From Myxococcus landrumus (GTDB lineage Bacteria; Myxococcota; Myxococcia; Myxococcales; Myxococcaceae), in the NCBI RefSeq assembly GCF_017301635.1, contig NZ_CP071091.1:773001-837000 (forward strand): 64,000 nt of DNA, given 5' to 3'. Position 1 is the stretch's first letter; every line of letters begins with the position of its first letter. Both the position numbers and the translations under genes were made by a program. Positions 1 to 8,478 of this stretch are shown one piece after another. The notes under the pieces are model-generated. The model searched no databases and was not told where the DNA came from. It saw only the letters and a list, made by a program, of their open reading frames with translations.

Positions 1-13
1 TCGTGAGGTACGC

Positions 14-33
14 CGTGGGCTGCCCCCACGTTT
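14..33 (+). terminator. Possible terminator of the gene left of the window
   Basis: A six-base-pair GC stem (CGTGGG with CCCACG, five-base loop) is followed by a short TTT. It sits just ahead of the first start codon, so it may end an upstream transcript. The T tract is too short to be sure. Confidence 0.3.
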
Positions 34-50
34 CGGGATAGGAGTGAGCC

Positions 51-1652
51 GTGTTGCCCCTCGTCATCCGAATCAAGGGCCTGGACGTGCAGGCGCCGAC
101 TGAGAAGCAGTACGTCTTCCGGCACTCGCCCGTCCGCATCGGCCGCAACCAGCTCAACGACGTCTCCATCCCGAAGACGTTCGTTTCGCTCTTCCACGCG
201 CTCGTCCGGTTCGACCAGAAGGCCATCTATGTGGTCGACCTGGGCTCGACGAACGGCGTGAGCATCGACGGCCGCCGTATCGACAAGAACATTCAAGTGA
301 AAGTGGACGAGGAGACTCGAATCTCCATCGGCACCATTGAGATGCGCTTGTCGCGAGAGGCGGTGCAGGGGGATGGGCAGTCACAGATGACGCAGTTCCG
401 GGCGCTGACGACGCTCATGGACCCTGGAGAGGGGACGCCGTCGAGCTTCAAGCCAACGCCCGTGCAGGGACGTGCGCAGGTGGTGGCCACGGCGCTGTTG
501 CCCGCGCTGGGGTCCATCCCGTCATTGCAGGACGACGACGAGGAGGAGATGGGGGCCTCGCGGACGCAGCTCATGCCGGCGCTGGAGGAAGGGGAGCTGG
601 GCGCGGAGGACGACGGGCAGCGGACGCAGATCTCCAGCATCCCGCGAGTGGAGGAGCCGGTGGCGCGGCCCGCGGTGCCGTCCATCATCCAGCGGCGCAA
701 CCGGACGCCAGAGAGTGTGCGGGTGGTTCCGCCGGGGGCGGGTGGGGTGCATGCCTCCATCCAGCAACTGGTGCCGCTGTACACGGCATACCGGAACGCG
801 TGGCAGGCACTGCACTCGGCGATGGTGCGACAGGGCGAGGGGCTGGCGGAGAACGAGCGGCCGTCGCTCGTGGGGCAGATTCAGAGGCGCTTGTCCGGGG
901 TGGTGCACGAGCCGCAGTTCGGTGAGTTCGCGCGCTCGCTCGGGGTGGCGGTTCCGCAGGGCTCGGGGGGGACGTCCTCGGGCGTGTCGATGTCGGGTGT
1001 GCAGGGTGCTCCGCCTCGGCTGGATGTGATGGCGCGTGAGTTGTTGGGGCAGTTCGTCCGGTCCTATCTGCCTGGGAGCAAGGGGCTGGAGTCGGGGGCG
1101 GATATCGACCGGTTCCTGGAGCGGCTGGCGGGGGTGTTGGAGACGTTTGGCCGAGCCTTCGTGGAGCTTCGGCAGGGGCATGACCAGTTCGGCCAGGAGA
1201 TGGCCGTGGCGATGGTGCGAGATGTGACGCCGCTGTCGAAGAGCAAGAACACGCGCGAGGTGTTGCGCTACTTGCTGGACTGGAAGGCCGCGGACGGCGC
1301 CGAGCGGGTGCAGGAGCTGAAGAGTGGATTCGGGGATGTGATGATCCACCAGATTGCACTGCTCAACGGCATGCGCGAGGGCGTGCGGGCGCTGCTTCAG
1401 AGATTGAGCCAGGGTGGGGAGGAGGGGGAGGGCTCGTTCCTGTCGAAGCTGTGGCCGTTTGGAGCGTCGACGCGGCTGAAGTGGCTGGAGGAAGAGATTC
1501 GCCGGCTCAGCGAGGAAGAGAGAGAGCTGACGAAAGCCTTGTTTGGACAGGAGTTCGCGAAGGCCTACCACGCCATTGTGGGAGATGCGGCGAACAAGGG
1601 CAGCGATGGGGAGGTTTCCGTGGTGTCCAAGCGCAGGGAACGGGAGTCATGA
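51..1652 (+). CDS. FHA-domain protein, type VI secretion TagH/Fha-like
   Basis: The 533-residue protein has an N-terminal FHA domain (about residues 25-100, with the RIGR, SLFHA and STNG motifs that bind phosphothreonine peptides). A long acidic and proline-containing linker follows, then a helical C-terminal domain from about residue 240 to the end. The C-terminal pattern (a HQIALLNGMREG segment and LFGQEFAKAY near the end) resembles the C-terminal domain of type VI secretion FHA scaffold proteins. Such proteins are phosphorylation-controlled assembly factors in the cytoplasm. The GTG start is chosen because GGAG lies a few bases upstream. It overlaps the next gene by ATGA, so the two are translationally coupled. 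No other secretion genes are visible, because the window begins here. Confidence 0.78.
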   Translation: MLPLVIRIKGLDVQAPTEKQYVFRHSPVRIGRNQLNDVSIPKTFVSLFHALVRFDQKAIYVVDLGSTNGVSIDGRRIDKNIQVKVDEETRISIGTIEMRLSREAVQGDGQSQMTQFRALTTLMDPGEGTPSSFKPTPVQGRAQVVATALLPALGSIPSLQDDDEEEMGASRTQLMPALEEGELGAEDDGQRTQISSIPRVEEPVARPAVPSIIQRRNRTPESVRVVPPGAGGVHASIQQLVPLYTAYRNAWQALHSAMVRQGEGLAENERPSLVGQIQRRLSGVVHEPQFGEFARSLGVAVPQGSGGTSSGVSMSGVQGAPPRLDVMARELLGQFVRSYLPGSKGLESGADIDRFLERLAGVLETFGRAFVELRQGHDQFGQEMAVAMVRDVTPLSKSKNTREVLRYLLDWKAADGAERVQELKSGFGDVMIHQIALLNGMREGVRALLQRLSQGGEEGEGSFLSKLWPFGASTRLKWLEEEIRRLSEEERELTKALFGQEFAKAYHAIVGDAANKGSDGEVSVVSKRRERES

Positions 1653-2623
1653 GGCACATGACGAGCTCGAGGTGGCTGGAGCGGTTGGGACTGGGGATGT
1701 TGGTGTTCCTCGGTTGGACGGGGTGCAAGAGTTCGGCGCCCGTGCGTGCGGCGCCCAGCGTGCAGGCGCTGTGCTTCGCGGAGCGGCCGACGGGAGTCCA
1801 TGCGCTGTCGCCGGAGCAGTGGCGGGCGGAGTTGCTCATCCCGATGTTGTTGAGTGGGTATGACGCGAGGACGGGGCAGTTGGCGACGCCGCACACGGAC
1901 TGCATGGGGACGCCGGTGCTCTGGCAGGACCCGGGGCCGGGCGAGTGCGCCGAGGTGGGGACGGCGTCAACGGCGTTGCCCGCGACGACTGTGACGGCGG
2001 CGGACATGGTGATGAGTGAGGTCCGTCCGGATGCGCGGCTCGTGTGGGTGGTGACGCGCCGGTTCTCGGATGGGGATGGGATGGGGCCGGTGGCGTTGGT
2101 GGAGTCCACGCCGCGAGGGATGGCGGTGAAGGCGTTGGGCGTGCTGCGTTCGCGGACGCAGCGGGCGACGTTGAGGTTGGAGCGGGTGGGAGGAATCGAC
2201 CTGTTGGTGGCGGAGGGGGAGCGGTGCTCGGGGCCGAAGGATTCGGTGTGCCAGCGTTCGGTGCGGATGGTGCCGCAGCGGGGAAATCGCTTCATCAACG
2301 AGCCGCTGCTGCTGGCGGACGGGGCCTGTGCGAGTCCGTCGATGATTCAGCTCAATCGCACGGCGTCGCGTTCACTGCCGAGTCGCTGGTTGCGCAAGTA
2401 TGACTACACGGCGGCGTTGAGCTTCGCGGCGGATGGGATTCGGGTGCAGGAGCAGATGATTGTGAATGACCTGGACCCGAAGCAGCCCACGGTTCCGGCG
2501 AGACAGTTCCGCAAGGCGCAGGTGGACCGGCGGGTCCAGGTGTCAGCGGGGCGGTTGGTGGTGGATGACACGTCACTGTGGGGGCGCCTGTTGGAAGAGG
2601 GCGCCACGGAGGCGATGCGGTAG
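1649..2623 (+). CDS. Hypothetical lipoprotein coupled to the FHA gene
   Basis: This is a 324-residue protein of unknown family. The N-terminus is a lipoprotein signal: a basic start, a hydrophobic core (LGLGMLVFLGW) and a TGC lipobox, so the mature protein would begin at Cys near residue 26 and be membrane-anchored. The mature part has several cysteines and no motif I recognise. Its start overlaps the stop of the FHA gene by four bases (ATGA), which argues for one operon and a shared role, perhaps in secretion-system assembly at the envelope. It is longer than the usual TssJ lipoprotein, so I do not call it that. Confidence 0.7.
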   Translation: MRHMTSSRWLERLGLGMLVFLGWTGCKSSAPVRAAPSVQALCFAERPTGVHALSPEQWRAELLIPMLLSGYDARTGQLATPHTDCMGTPVLWQDPGPGECAEVGTASTALPATTVTAADMVMSEVRPDARLVWVVTRRFSDGDGMGPVALVESTPRGMAVKALGVLRSRTQRATLRLERVGGIDLLVAEGERCSGPKDSVCQRSVRMVPQRGNRFINEPLLLADGACASPSMIQLNRTASRSLPSRWLRKYDYTAALSFAADGIRVQEQMIVNDLDPKQPTVPARQFRKAQVDRRVQVSAGRLVVDDTSLWGRLLEEGATEAMR

Positions 2624-2632
2624 TGGGTTGGG

Positions 2633-2665
2633 CTGGACGAGATGTGATTGCGCCATCTCGTCCAG
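2633..2665. terminator. Hairpin between convergent genes
   Basis: A perfect 12-base-pair stem (CTGGACGAGATG with CATCTCGTCCAG) encloses a nine-base loop between two genes whose stops face each other. It can serve both directions. There is no long T run on either side. Confidence 0.65.
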
Positions 2666-2674
2666 CGGTGTGTA

Positions 2675-3580
2675 TCAGGGAGTCGAGGCAGGCTGCTCAT
2701 CGAGGAAGGACGGGATGAGCGGGGCGAGCAGGTCGACGCGAGTCACCGCGTCCCAGTGAGTCGTTCCCGGGAGGATGGCGAGGCGAGAGGGGAGAATGCC
2801 CGCCATCATGCCGTCCGCCTTGCCGCCGCCGAGCAATCCAAACATCTCCACGGAGTGCGTCGGCGGGAGGCTGTCCGAGTCTCCGGCGATGACGAGCGTG
2901 GGCGTCTTGAGGGCTGCCACGTTCTGGGTCCAGTCATAGGGGTTCTTGGTCAGGAGGTTGCTGATCTTGGACACGAGGATGGGGAAGTCCTCGGGGCGTG
3001 GAGCGGTGCGCAGATAGGCCTCGTGCATGGGGGAGCCCGCGAGTGCCTCTCCGGTCATGGTGGCCATGATGGCCAGGTTCTCTGGGAACCACGCGCCGCT
3101 CTTGAAGGTGGTGGACAGGAGGACGAGCTTGCGAAGGGATTGCGGGTGGCGGAAGGCGAACTGGAGTGCGACACCGCCGCCGAGGGAGTAACCGCAGACG
3201 TCGGCGGACTCGATGTTGAGGTGCTTCATGAGGGCGGCGATGTCATCCGCCATGGTTTCGAAGCGCAGGGGGCGGTTGATGTCGGCGGTGTGTCCGTGGG
3301 CCTGGAGTTCGACGGCGATGACCTGGCGAGTCTTCGCGAGCTCGGCGATGAGCGGCTGCATCGAGTCGATGGTCGAGAGGGCGCCGTGGAGAAGGATGAG
3401 CGGGCGGCCGGTGCCGTGAAGCTCGTAGTAGAGGTTGAGTCCATTCACCTGGGCGTAGGCGCCGGGGGCGGGGGACTCGTTCTCGGGGGCGGGCTTCGGG
3501 TCGGAGCCGCAACCCAGGGACAAGAGGGAGGCGGACAGCAGGAATGCCGCGGCGAGGAGGGACTTGGCTGGAGTCTTCAT
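2675..3580 (-). CDS. Alpha/beta hydrolase lipoprotein
   Basis: This 301-residue protein has the alpha/beta hydrolase fold. It begins with a lipoprotein signal (hydrophobic core, then LSLGC), so it is probably anchored to the envelope. The fold elements in order are the oxyanion region LLHGAL (about residue 63), the nucleophile elbow GYSLGGG (Ser about residue 130), and a late GTTHW segment that supplies the catalytic His. It would hydrolyse an ester or a similar bond, and the substrate cannot be told from sequence. The mature N-terminus is a short Pro/Glu-rich spacer. It is transcribed alone, facing the previous gene across a hairpin. Confidence 0.82.
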   Translation of the reverse strand: MKTPAKSLLAAAFLLSASLLSLGCGSDPKPAPENESPAPGAYAQVNGLNLYYELHGTGRPLILLHGALSTIDSMQPLIAELAKTRQVIAVELQAHGHTADINRPLRFETMADDIAALMKHLNIESADVCGYSLGGGVALQFAFRHPQSLRKLVLLSTTFKSGAWFPENLAIMATMTGEALAGSPMHEAYLRTAPRPEDFPILVSKISNLLTKNPYDWTQNVAALKTPTLVIAGDSDSLPPTHSVEMFGLLGGGKADGMMAGILPSRLAILPGTTHWDAVTRVDLLAPLIPSFLDEQPASTP

Positions 3581-3617
3581 GGCGTGCTCTCGAGGGTGTC
3601 GGGGCAGCGCGTGTTTC

Positions 3618-3660
3618 GCCCACGGAGGGGTGTGGGGAATCGACTTCAGGCTCCGTGGGC
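3618..3660. repeat. Inverted repeat in a divergent intergenic region
   Basis: A 10-base arm GCCCACGGAG is repeated in inverted form as CTCCGTGGGC, with 23 bases between. It lies in the 210-base gap between the hydrolase start and the sigma-like pseudogene start. It could be an operator or an RNA hairpin. I see no clear promoter boxes in the gap beyond an AT-rich stretch near 3714-3728. Confidence 0.4.
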
Positions 3661-3790
3661 CGCGCTTTCAAACACGTAGACTCCGCGAGGCGGCGGAACT
3701 CATCGGTCGTTCGAGTTTTTTCTGAATCGCGAGGGAGGAAGGGCGGGATGGCGTCTTCAGAAACGAGGCCCGCTGTCTTCAGGAGCGACG

Positions 3791-4586
3791 ATGTCGAGTG
3801 AACTCAGGATGGACGCCACAGATGCGGCGTGCGCCGAGACGAGTCACAAGTTTGATCGAGCGAAGCATCCAGCCGAACTCGTATCGAGAATCATGGAGGC
3901 CAGACGGAACGAGGACCTACTGAGTGAGCGTTGTCTTTCCGCTGAGCTGATTGTCTCCGTGCGTCCAATCATTCGGAGCGTCGTTCGACGGGTGTTGCCA
4001 TTCTCTGGTTCCTTGAGCGTGACAGACCTTGAACAAGTGGCGGCGATATCGATTCTTCGGACGGTTGATAAATATGTGCCTTCACGGAGCCGGCTGTCAT
4101 TTGGCGAGGTTGCGTATTTTCGTGTGAAGGCAGCGTGTGCGCAGTTCGCACGCCTGCACGGCACCGCTGTCCATCTGAGCGATGGCGCCCACAAGGGCCG
4201 AACGACCCGAGGTGGTCGAGCCCCTCGGATTCGAATGAAGGGGTTGGAGCCATGGAACGGGTCCACGGATGACTCACTGGGGGGACGGGCAGAGCCGCTG
4301 GTGAGATTGAGGATGCCCTTGGGGCGCTCATGTCCCGTGATCGCGCTTCGTCATGTCCCGAGCAGGCGCTGATGACGGCAGAGCGACGAGCTCGCGTGGC
4401 CGATGCTGTGCGGTATCTGCCGCCGGAAATGCGAGAGCTGCTCTCGTGTGTCTACGGCCTCGATGGCATGGAGCAGTCCGTGCGCTCACTGGCGCGCGCC
4501 TGGGGGCTCCAAAAAGTCGGGTTGCCCGACTTCACACACGGGCGCTCGTGGAGCTGCGCGAGAGGCTCGGGGCGTTGGCTTGGTGA
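3791..4586 (+). pseudogene. Sigma-70-family factor broken by two frameshifts
   Basis: Sigma-70 sequence is split over three reading frames. The first frame (ATG at 3791 with AGGAGCG upstream) encodes region 2: DLEQVAAISILRTVDKY and then a stretch rich in Arg, Ala and Leu. Near the G6 run at 4279-4284 the coding sense moves back one base, to a frame reading EIEDALGAL and then PEMRELLSCVYGLDG (region 4.1). At the A5 run at 4511-4515 it moves back one base again, to SRVARLHTRALVELRERL (helix-turn-helix, region 4.2), and ends at TGA 4586. Restoring one base at each run would give a protein of about 265 residues. Decay, sequencing error in homopolymers, or (less likely) recoding could explain it. 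The 5' half is less GC-rich than its neighbours. Confidence 0.7.
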
Positions 4587-4629
4587 CGAACGATGGGGGA
4601 GGTGGTGTCGCCACTTCCCAAAAAACGAA

Positions 4630-4661
4630 CGGGGTTGGACAGTTTCCACTGTCCAACCCCG
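4630..4661 (-). terminator. Rho-independent terminator of the tRNA transcript
   Basis: A 13-base-pair stem (cGGGGTTGGACAG with CTGTCCAACCCCg, six-base loop) is followed on the minus strand by a six-T run, the complement of A6 at 4620-4625. It lies directly downstream of the two minus-strand tRNA genes. Confidence 0.85.
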
Positions 4662-4671
4662 CGTTTCTGCA

Positions 4672-4744
4672 TGTCCCCGACGGGATTCGAACCCGTGTTA
4701 CCGGCTTGAAAGGCCAGCGTCCTGGGCCTCTAGACGACGGGGAC
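4672..4744 (-). tRNA. tRNA-Glu (anticodon TTC)
   Basis: The minus strand folds into a full 73-base cloverleaf: acceptor stem GTCCCCG/CGGGGAC with discriminator A, anticodon loop CTTTCAA giving TTC, and a T arm with GGTTCGAATCC. The 3' CCA is not encoded. It is the second tRNA of a two-gene transcript, 12 bases after tRNA-Lys. Confidence 0.95.
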
Positions 4745-4756
4745 GTCGTCACTACA

Positions 4757-4829
<73 letters not shown>

Positions 4830-5015
4830 GCACTATTCTTTTGTTCAAAATCAACAGCCGCGCCCCTTGGGCCCTGGAGGCAGGCGCTTCCTACCAGCAC
4901 TCCATCGCGCTTTCCACTGGCGAGCGCATGTTCCCCTTCCTGACGGCGGTTCCGCCGCCTTCCTCTGAACGGCTGCCCCCGCGCTACCGTCAGCCATCGG
5001 CTGTATACAGGCCTC

Positions 5016-5555
5016 ATGGCCCAGGACCTGCCCCCGGACGAAATCGACGACCTGGAGGCCGAGGAGGGTGACGAGAAAGCCCCCTTCCGCCGCTACCTCA
5101 CCCGGCTGGGCGCCGAGCGCATGCACCGCGAGCTCATCCGCCTGCTCAACGAGGAGCGCCCCAAGGTCACCGCCGAGGTCTCCGCCGCAGCCGCCCAGGG
5201 CGACCGCTCCGAGAACGCCGAGTACATCTACGGAAAGAAGCGCCTGCGCGAAATCGACCGCCGCATCCGCTTCCTCCAACGGCGCCTCGACACCGCCACC
5301 ATCGTCACGCCTTCTGAACAGAGTGACCGTGCACGCGTCTACTTCGGCGCCACCGTCACCCTCGAGGACGAGGACGGAGCCCGGACCACGTACCAGATTG
5401 TCGGGTCCGATGAGATTGACGCCGCCGGAGGTCGCATCAGCGTGGAGTCCCCCATCGGCCGAGCCCTCCTGCGCAAGGGCATCGGTGACACTGTCGACGT
5501 GCGCCGCCCGCGGGGCGAGATCGAACTGACCGTCGTCGACATCCGCTACGACTAG
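5016..5555 (+). CDS. greB: GreB-type transcription elongation factor
   Basis: The 179-residue protein belongs to the GreA/GreB family, which enters the RNA polymerase secondary channel and stimulates cleavage of backtracked RNA. The N-terminal coiled coil holds the acidic tip segment (QGDRSENAEY, about residues 66-75). It is followed by YGKKRLREIDRRIRFL, which is more like GreB than GreA. The C-terminal FKBP-like domain ends with IGRALLRKGIGDTV. An extra acidic N-terminal extension of about 20 residues (EIDDLEAEEGDE) is unlike E. coli GreB. The next gene starts nine bases after the stop, so the two are probably cotranscribed. Confidence 0.88.
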   Translation: MAQDLPPDEIDDLEAEEGDEKAPFRRYLTRLGAERMHRELIRLLNEERPKVTAEVSAAAAQGDRSENAEYIYGKKRLREIDRRIRFLQRRLDTATIVTPSEQSDRARVYFGATVTLEDEDGARTTYQIVGSDEIDAAGGRISVESPIGRALLRKGIGDTVDVRRPRGEIELTVVDIRYD

Positions 5556-5563
5556 GAGGCCCC

Positions 5564-6511
5564 ATGCCTCGGACGCTGCCCATCAACCCCCGCTTCCGTC
5601 GCATCTTCCAGAGCCTGAGCGGGGCGGACCTGGCCGCGCCGGACCCCGACGAACTTTCACTCGAAGACCTGGGACTCGGCGACTCCCAGCAAACTCGCGG
5701 GGGCCTCCTCTTCGGTACCTACAGCCACCAGGGCCTGGACCGGGGCCTGCGTGCCTATGGCCTCCTCCAGCGCGCCGAGGAACGCGTCGGCCCCATGGAG
5801 CTGCGCATCCAGGGGGAAGATCCGTTCCGCCCGCGCATCATCCTCTGGAGCCGCCGCTTCTACGCCCCCGTCGCCGACATCTCGCTGCGCATGGCGACTG
5901 GCGCCGAAGTGGGCCTCGGCGGTCCGCTCGCCTCCGCGCCGCTGTTGTACGTCGACGCGCTGCTGCTCCAGAACCCGGGCCGTTCCTTCGACTGGCACCG
6001 GCCGCCACTGCCCGGACAGAGTCACCCAGGCCTCGCGCTCTCCGCGCCCCTCCTGGAGCTGCTCATGCTCATGGCCCGCCGCATCGGCGCGGAGGGGTTG
6101 GCCCTCACTCCCTCGACCTTCGCCGCGGCCACTGTCTATGACCGGCGCTTCCTCTTCGTCGATGGCGAAGCCCAGGGGCGCTTCCTCGCGCTGCGTGACG
6201 CGGGGGACTCGCGCCCCAGATGGTTGGTTGCCTGGGCGGTGGAGCTCGGCTGCATGCGCGACGCCGAGGGACAGCACGTCCCCTTCACCCCCATGCCCAT
6301 GCTCGCCCCCTTCAGTCCCAGGCTGCGCGGCGCATTCGAGATGAAGGAGTGGCTCGAGGGCCGCGAGAAGACGGGCCGGCGGTTGCTCACGCTCGACGAG
6401 GAGGCACTCCGCCAGCGTTTCCCCTGGGAGCGCATGCCTCCGGGGCCCCCGCCCGAGCGGTTCGCGGACCTGCTGGGCTACGACCCGCTCGCCCCGGTCC
6501 TCGCGCACTGA
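5564..6511 (+). CDS. Conserved hypothetical protein downstream of greB
   Basis: I do not recognise this 315-residue protein. There is no signal peptide and no convincing membrane segment. It has an Asp/Glu-rich early region, a hydrophobic leucine/alanine-rich middle (about residues 165-185), and a proline- and arginine-rich end. AGGAGG precedes the ATG by about six bases, a very strong ribosome binding site. Codon use matches the neighbours, so it is a real gene. The close spacing to greB suggests one transcript but says little about function. Confidence 0.65.
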   Translation: MPRTLPINPRFRRIFQSLSGADLAAPDPDELSLEDLGLGDSQQTRGGLLFGTYSHQGLDRGLRAYGLLQRAEERVGPMELRIQGEDPFRPRIILWSRRFYAPVADISLRMATGAEVGLGGPLASAPLLYVDALLLQNPGRSFDWHRPPLPGQSHPGLALSAPLLELLMLMARRIGAEGLALTPSTFAAATVYDRRFLFVDGEAQGRFLALRDAGDSRPRWLVAWAVELGCMRDAEGQHVPFTPMPMLAPFSPRLRGAFEMKEWLEGREKTGRRLLTLDEEALRQRFPWERMPPGPPPERFADLLGYDPLAPVLAH

Positions 6512-6733
6512 GCGGCCTCTGTTCCAGGCGCGTCACACCAGGGTATCCGGGCCGGCCATCGGAGGTCCCTTGGGGCGAGGCCCAGGCGTGGGGTTTCCAA
6601 CAGCGGGTGCGACACGCGTCAACCTGGCTGCTTCCGTGGGAGCCCCTGTCTATATTGGAGTGGGCGTCAGGCTCATCCACGTCGCACGGTCCCCAGCGGT
6701 CGCACCCGAACCAATCAGGTCGCGCAACCCACG

Positions 6734-8053
6734 ATGCGAAAGAACTTCATCCTCGACACCAACGTCCTCCTCCACGATCCGCGCAGCATCTACGGCTTCG
6801 AGGACAACAACGTCATCATCCCCATCTACGTCATCGAGGAGATCGACCAGTTCAAGCGCGACCTCTCGGAGCTGGGCCGCAACGCCCGGCTGGTCGCGCG
6901 CTACCTGGACGGCTTCCGCGCGGAGGGCTCGCTCAAGGAGGGCGTGCCCCTGCCCCGGGGTGGAATGTTGCGCGTGTGCTTCACCGAGCGCGACCTGCCC
7001 CTGTCCATGGCGGACAGCAACCTGATGGACAACCGCATCCTCGCGGTGGCCATCGACCTGATGGAGCAGGAGCCGGACACGCAGGCGGTCTTCATCACGA
7101 AGGACACCAACCTCCGCATTCGCGCCGACGCGCTGGGCCTCATCGCCGAGGACTACGACACGGAGCGGGTGGAGATCACCGAGCTGTACACGGGCTTCAC
7201 CGAGCGGCTTGTCCCCAAGGCGCTGGTGGACCAGATGTACAAGCCCGGCGCGGAGGTGGAGCTGCCCGACGCGGACACGCTCTTCCCCAATCAGCTCCTG
7301 CTGCTCAAGGACGAGACGAACCCCTCGCACACCGCGATGGGGCGCCTGCACGGCCTCAAGAACCGCGTGGTGCCCCTGCTGCGGCAGAGCAAGGAAGGCA
7401 CCTGGGGCATCCGTCCGCGCAACATGGAGCAAGCCTTCTGTCTAGACCTGCTCCTCAATGACGACATCAAGCTGGTGACCATCGTCGGCAAGGCGGGCAC
7501 GGGCAAGACGCTGCTGGCCATCGCCGCGGGGCTCCAGAAGGTGACCGAGGAGAACCTCTACCAAAAGCTCCTGGTGAGCAGACCCATCTTCCCCCTGGGG
7601 CGGGACATCGGGTATCTGCCCGGGAGCGTCGAGGAGAAGCTCAACCCCTGGATGCAGCCCATCTTCGACAACGTGGAGTTCTTGATGAACCTCAGCCGCG
7701 CGGACAAGAAGGCCGGACGCGGCTACCACGAGCTCCTGGACCTGGGGTTGATGGAAATCGAGCCGCTCACGTACATCCGCGGCCGGAGCATCCCCAACCA
7801 GTTCATCATCGTGGACGAAGCGCAGAACCTCACCCCCCACGAGGTGAAGACCATCATCACCCGCGTGGGCGACAACACGAAGATCATCCTCACGGGGGAC
7901 CCGTTCCAGATCGACAACCCCTACGTGGATTCGACCAACAACGGCCTGGTGCACGTGGTCAATCGCTTCAAGAGCGAGAAGATCGCCGCGCACATCTCCA
8001 TGGCCAAGGGCGAGCGCAGTGCCCTGGCCGAGCTCGCCGCCAACCTGCTCTAG
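6734..8053 (+). CDS. PIN-PhoH fusion ATPase (YlaK-like)
   Basis: The 439-residue protein joins an N-terminal PIN nuclease domain (LDTNVLLHDP at residue 7, acidic residues through about residue 120) to a C-terminal PhoH ATPase domain. Walker A is GKAGTGKT (about residues 252-259), and Walker B is FIIVDEAQN (about residues 357-365), followed by LTGDPFQID. PIN-PhoH proteins of this type are RNA-unwinding and RNA-cleaving enzymes in the cytoplasm. The gene follows a 222-base gap in which TATATT at 6651-6656 could be a -10 box, without a good -35 partner. A small DUF493 gene follows 33 bases downstream. Confidence 0.9.
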   Translation: MRKNFILDTNVLLHDPRSIYGFEDNNVIIPIYVIEEIDQFKRDLSELGRNARLVARYLDGFRAEGSLKEGVPLPRGGMLRVCFTERDLPLSMADSNLMDNRILAVAIDLMEQEPDTQAVFITKDTNLRIRADALGLIAEDYDTERVEITELYTGFTERLVPKALVDQMYKPGAEVELPDADTLFPNQLLLLKDETNPSHTAMGRLHGLKNRVVPLLRQSKEGTWGIRPRNMEQAFCLDLLLNDDIKLVTIVGKAGTGKTLLAIAAGLQKVTEENLYQKLLVSRPIFPLGRDIGYLPGSVEEKLNPWMQPIFDNVEFLMNLSRADKKAGRGYHELLDLGLMEIEPLTYIRGRSIPNQFIIVDEAQNLTPHEVKTIITRVGDNTKIILTGDPFQIDNPYVDSTNNGLVHVVNRFKSEKIAAHISMAKGERSALAELAANLL

Positions 8054-8086
8054 CCGCCCCCGCGTGCCGGAGCAAAGAGACGTGAC

Positions 8087-8392
8087 ATGAAGAAGGACGG
8101 ACCCGGAGACACCCCCTCGGAAGGCACGGAGAAGAAGCCCCTCATCGAGTACCCCTCGGTCTACACCTTCAAGGTCATGGGCAAGAAGGGCTCCGACTTC
8201 GCGGAGCACGTGCGGGAATTGTTCCGGCGGATGATGGGCTCCGAAATCTCCCCGGACTCCATCCACGAGCAGCCCAGCAGCAAGGGCAACTACGTGTCGT
8301 TGAGCGTGTCGGTCTACCTGCTGTCCGAGGAGCAGCGGCGCGGCATCTACGACCAGCTCCACAAAGACCCTCGCGTCATCTACTACCTGTGA
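8087..8392 (+). CDS. DUF493 (YbeD-like) protein
   Basis: This 101-residue protein has the DUF493/YbeD pattern: an early YPSVYTFKVMG strand, a helix with VRELF, and a closing YDQLHKDPRVIYYL. The family has an ACT-like ferredoxin fold and is thought to be regulatory, with no enzyme activity known. In this protein the first 20 residues are a charged extension. It lies 33 bases downstream of the PIN-PhoH gene and probably shares its transcript. Confidence 0.85.
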   Translation: MKKDGPGDTPSEGTEKKPLIEYPSVYTFKVMGKKGSDFAEHVRELFRRMMGSEISPDSIHEQPSSKGNYVSLSVSVYLLSEEQRRGIYDQLHKDPRVIYYL

Positions 8393-8478
8393 AGCAAGGT
8401 GCGCGGGGGCTTCTCCCTCGGGTGGGGAGCCCGCCCCGTCTCTGGAAGTCCCTCCGGGGTTGGATATATGAGGAACCT

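Noticed and set aside
4250-4520. Programmed ribosomal frameshifting in the sigma-like gene
   Set aside because: The A5 run is read as CAA AAA, which is not a good slippery heptamer in this frame, and two shifts in one gene make decay or sequencing error more likely.
6651-6656. TATATT as the PIN-PhoH promoter -10 box
   Set aside because: No acceptable -35 sequence at 16-18 bases upstream, so it is mentioned in the gene entry only.
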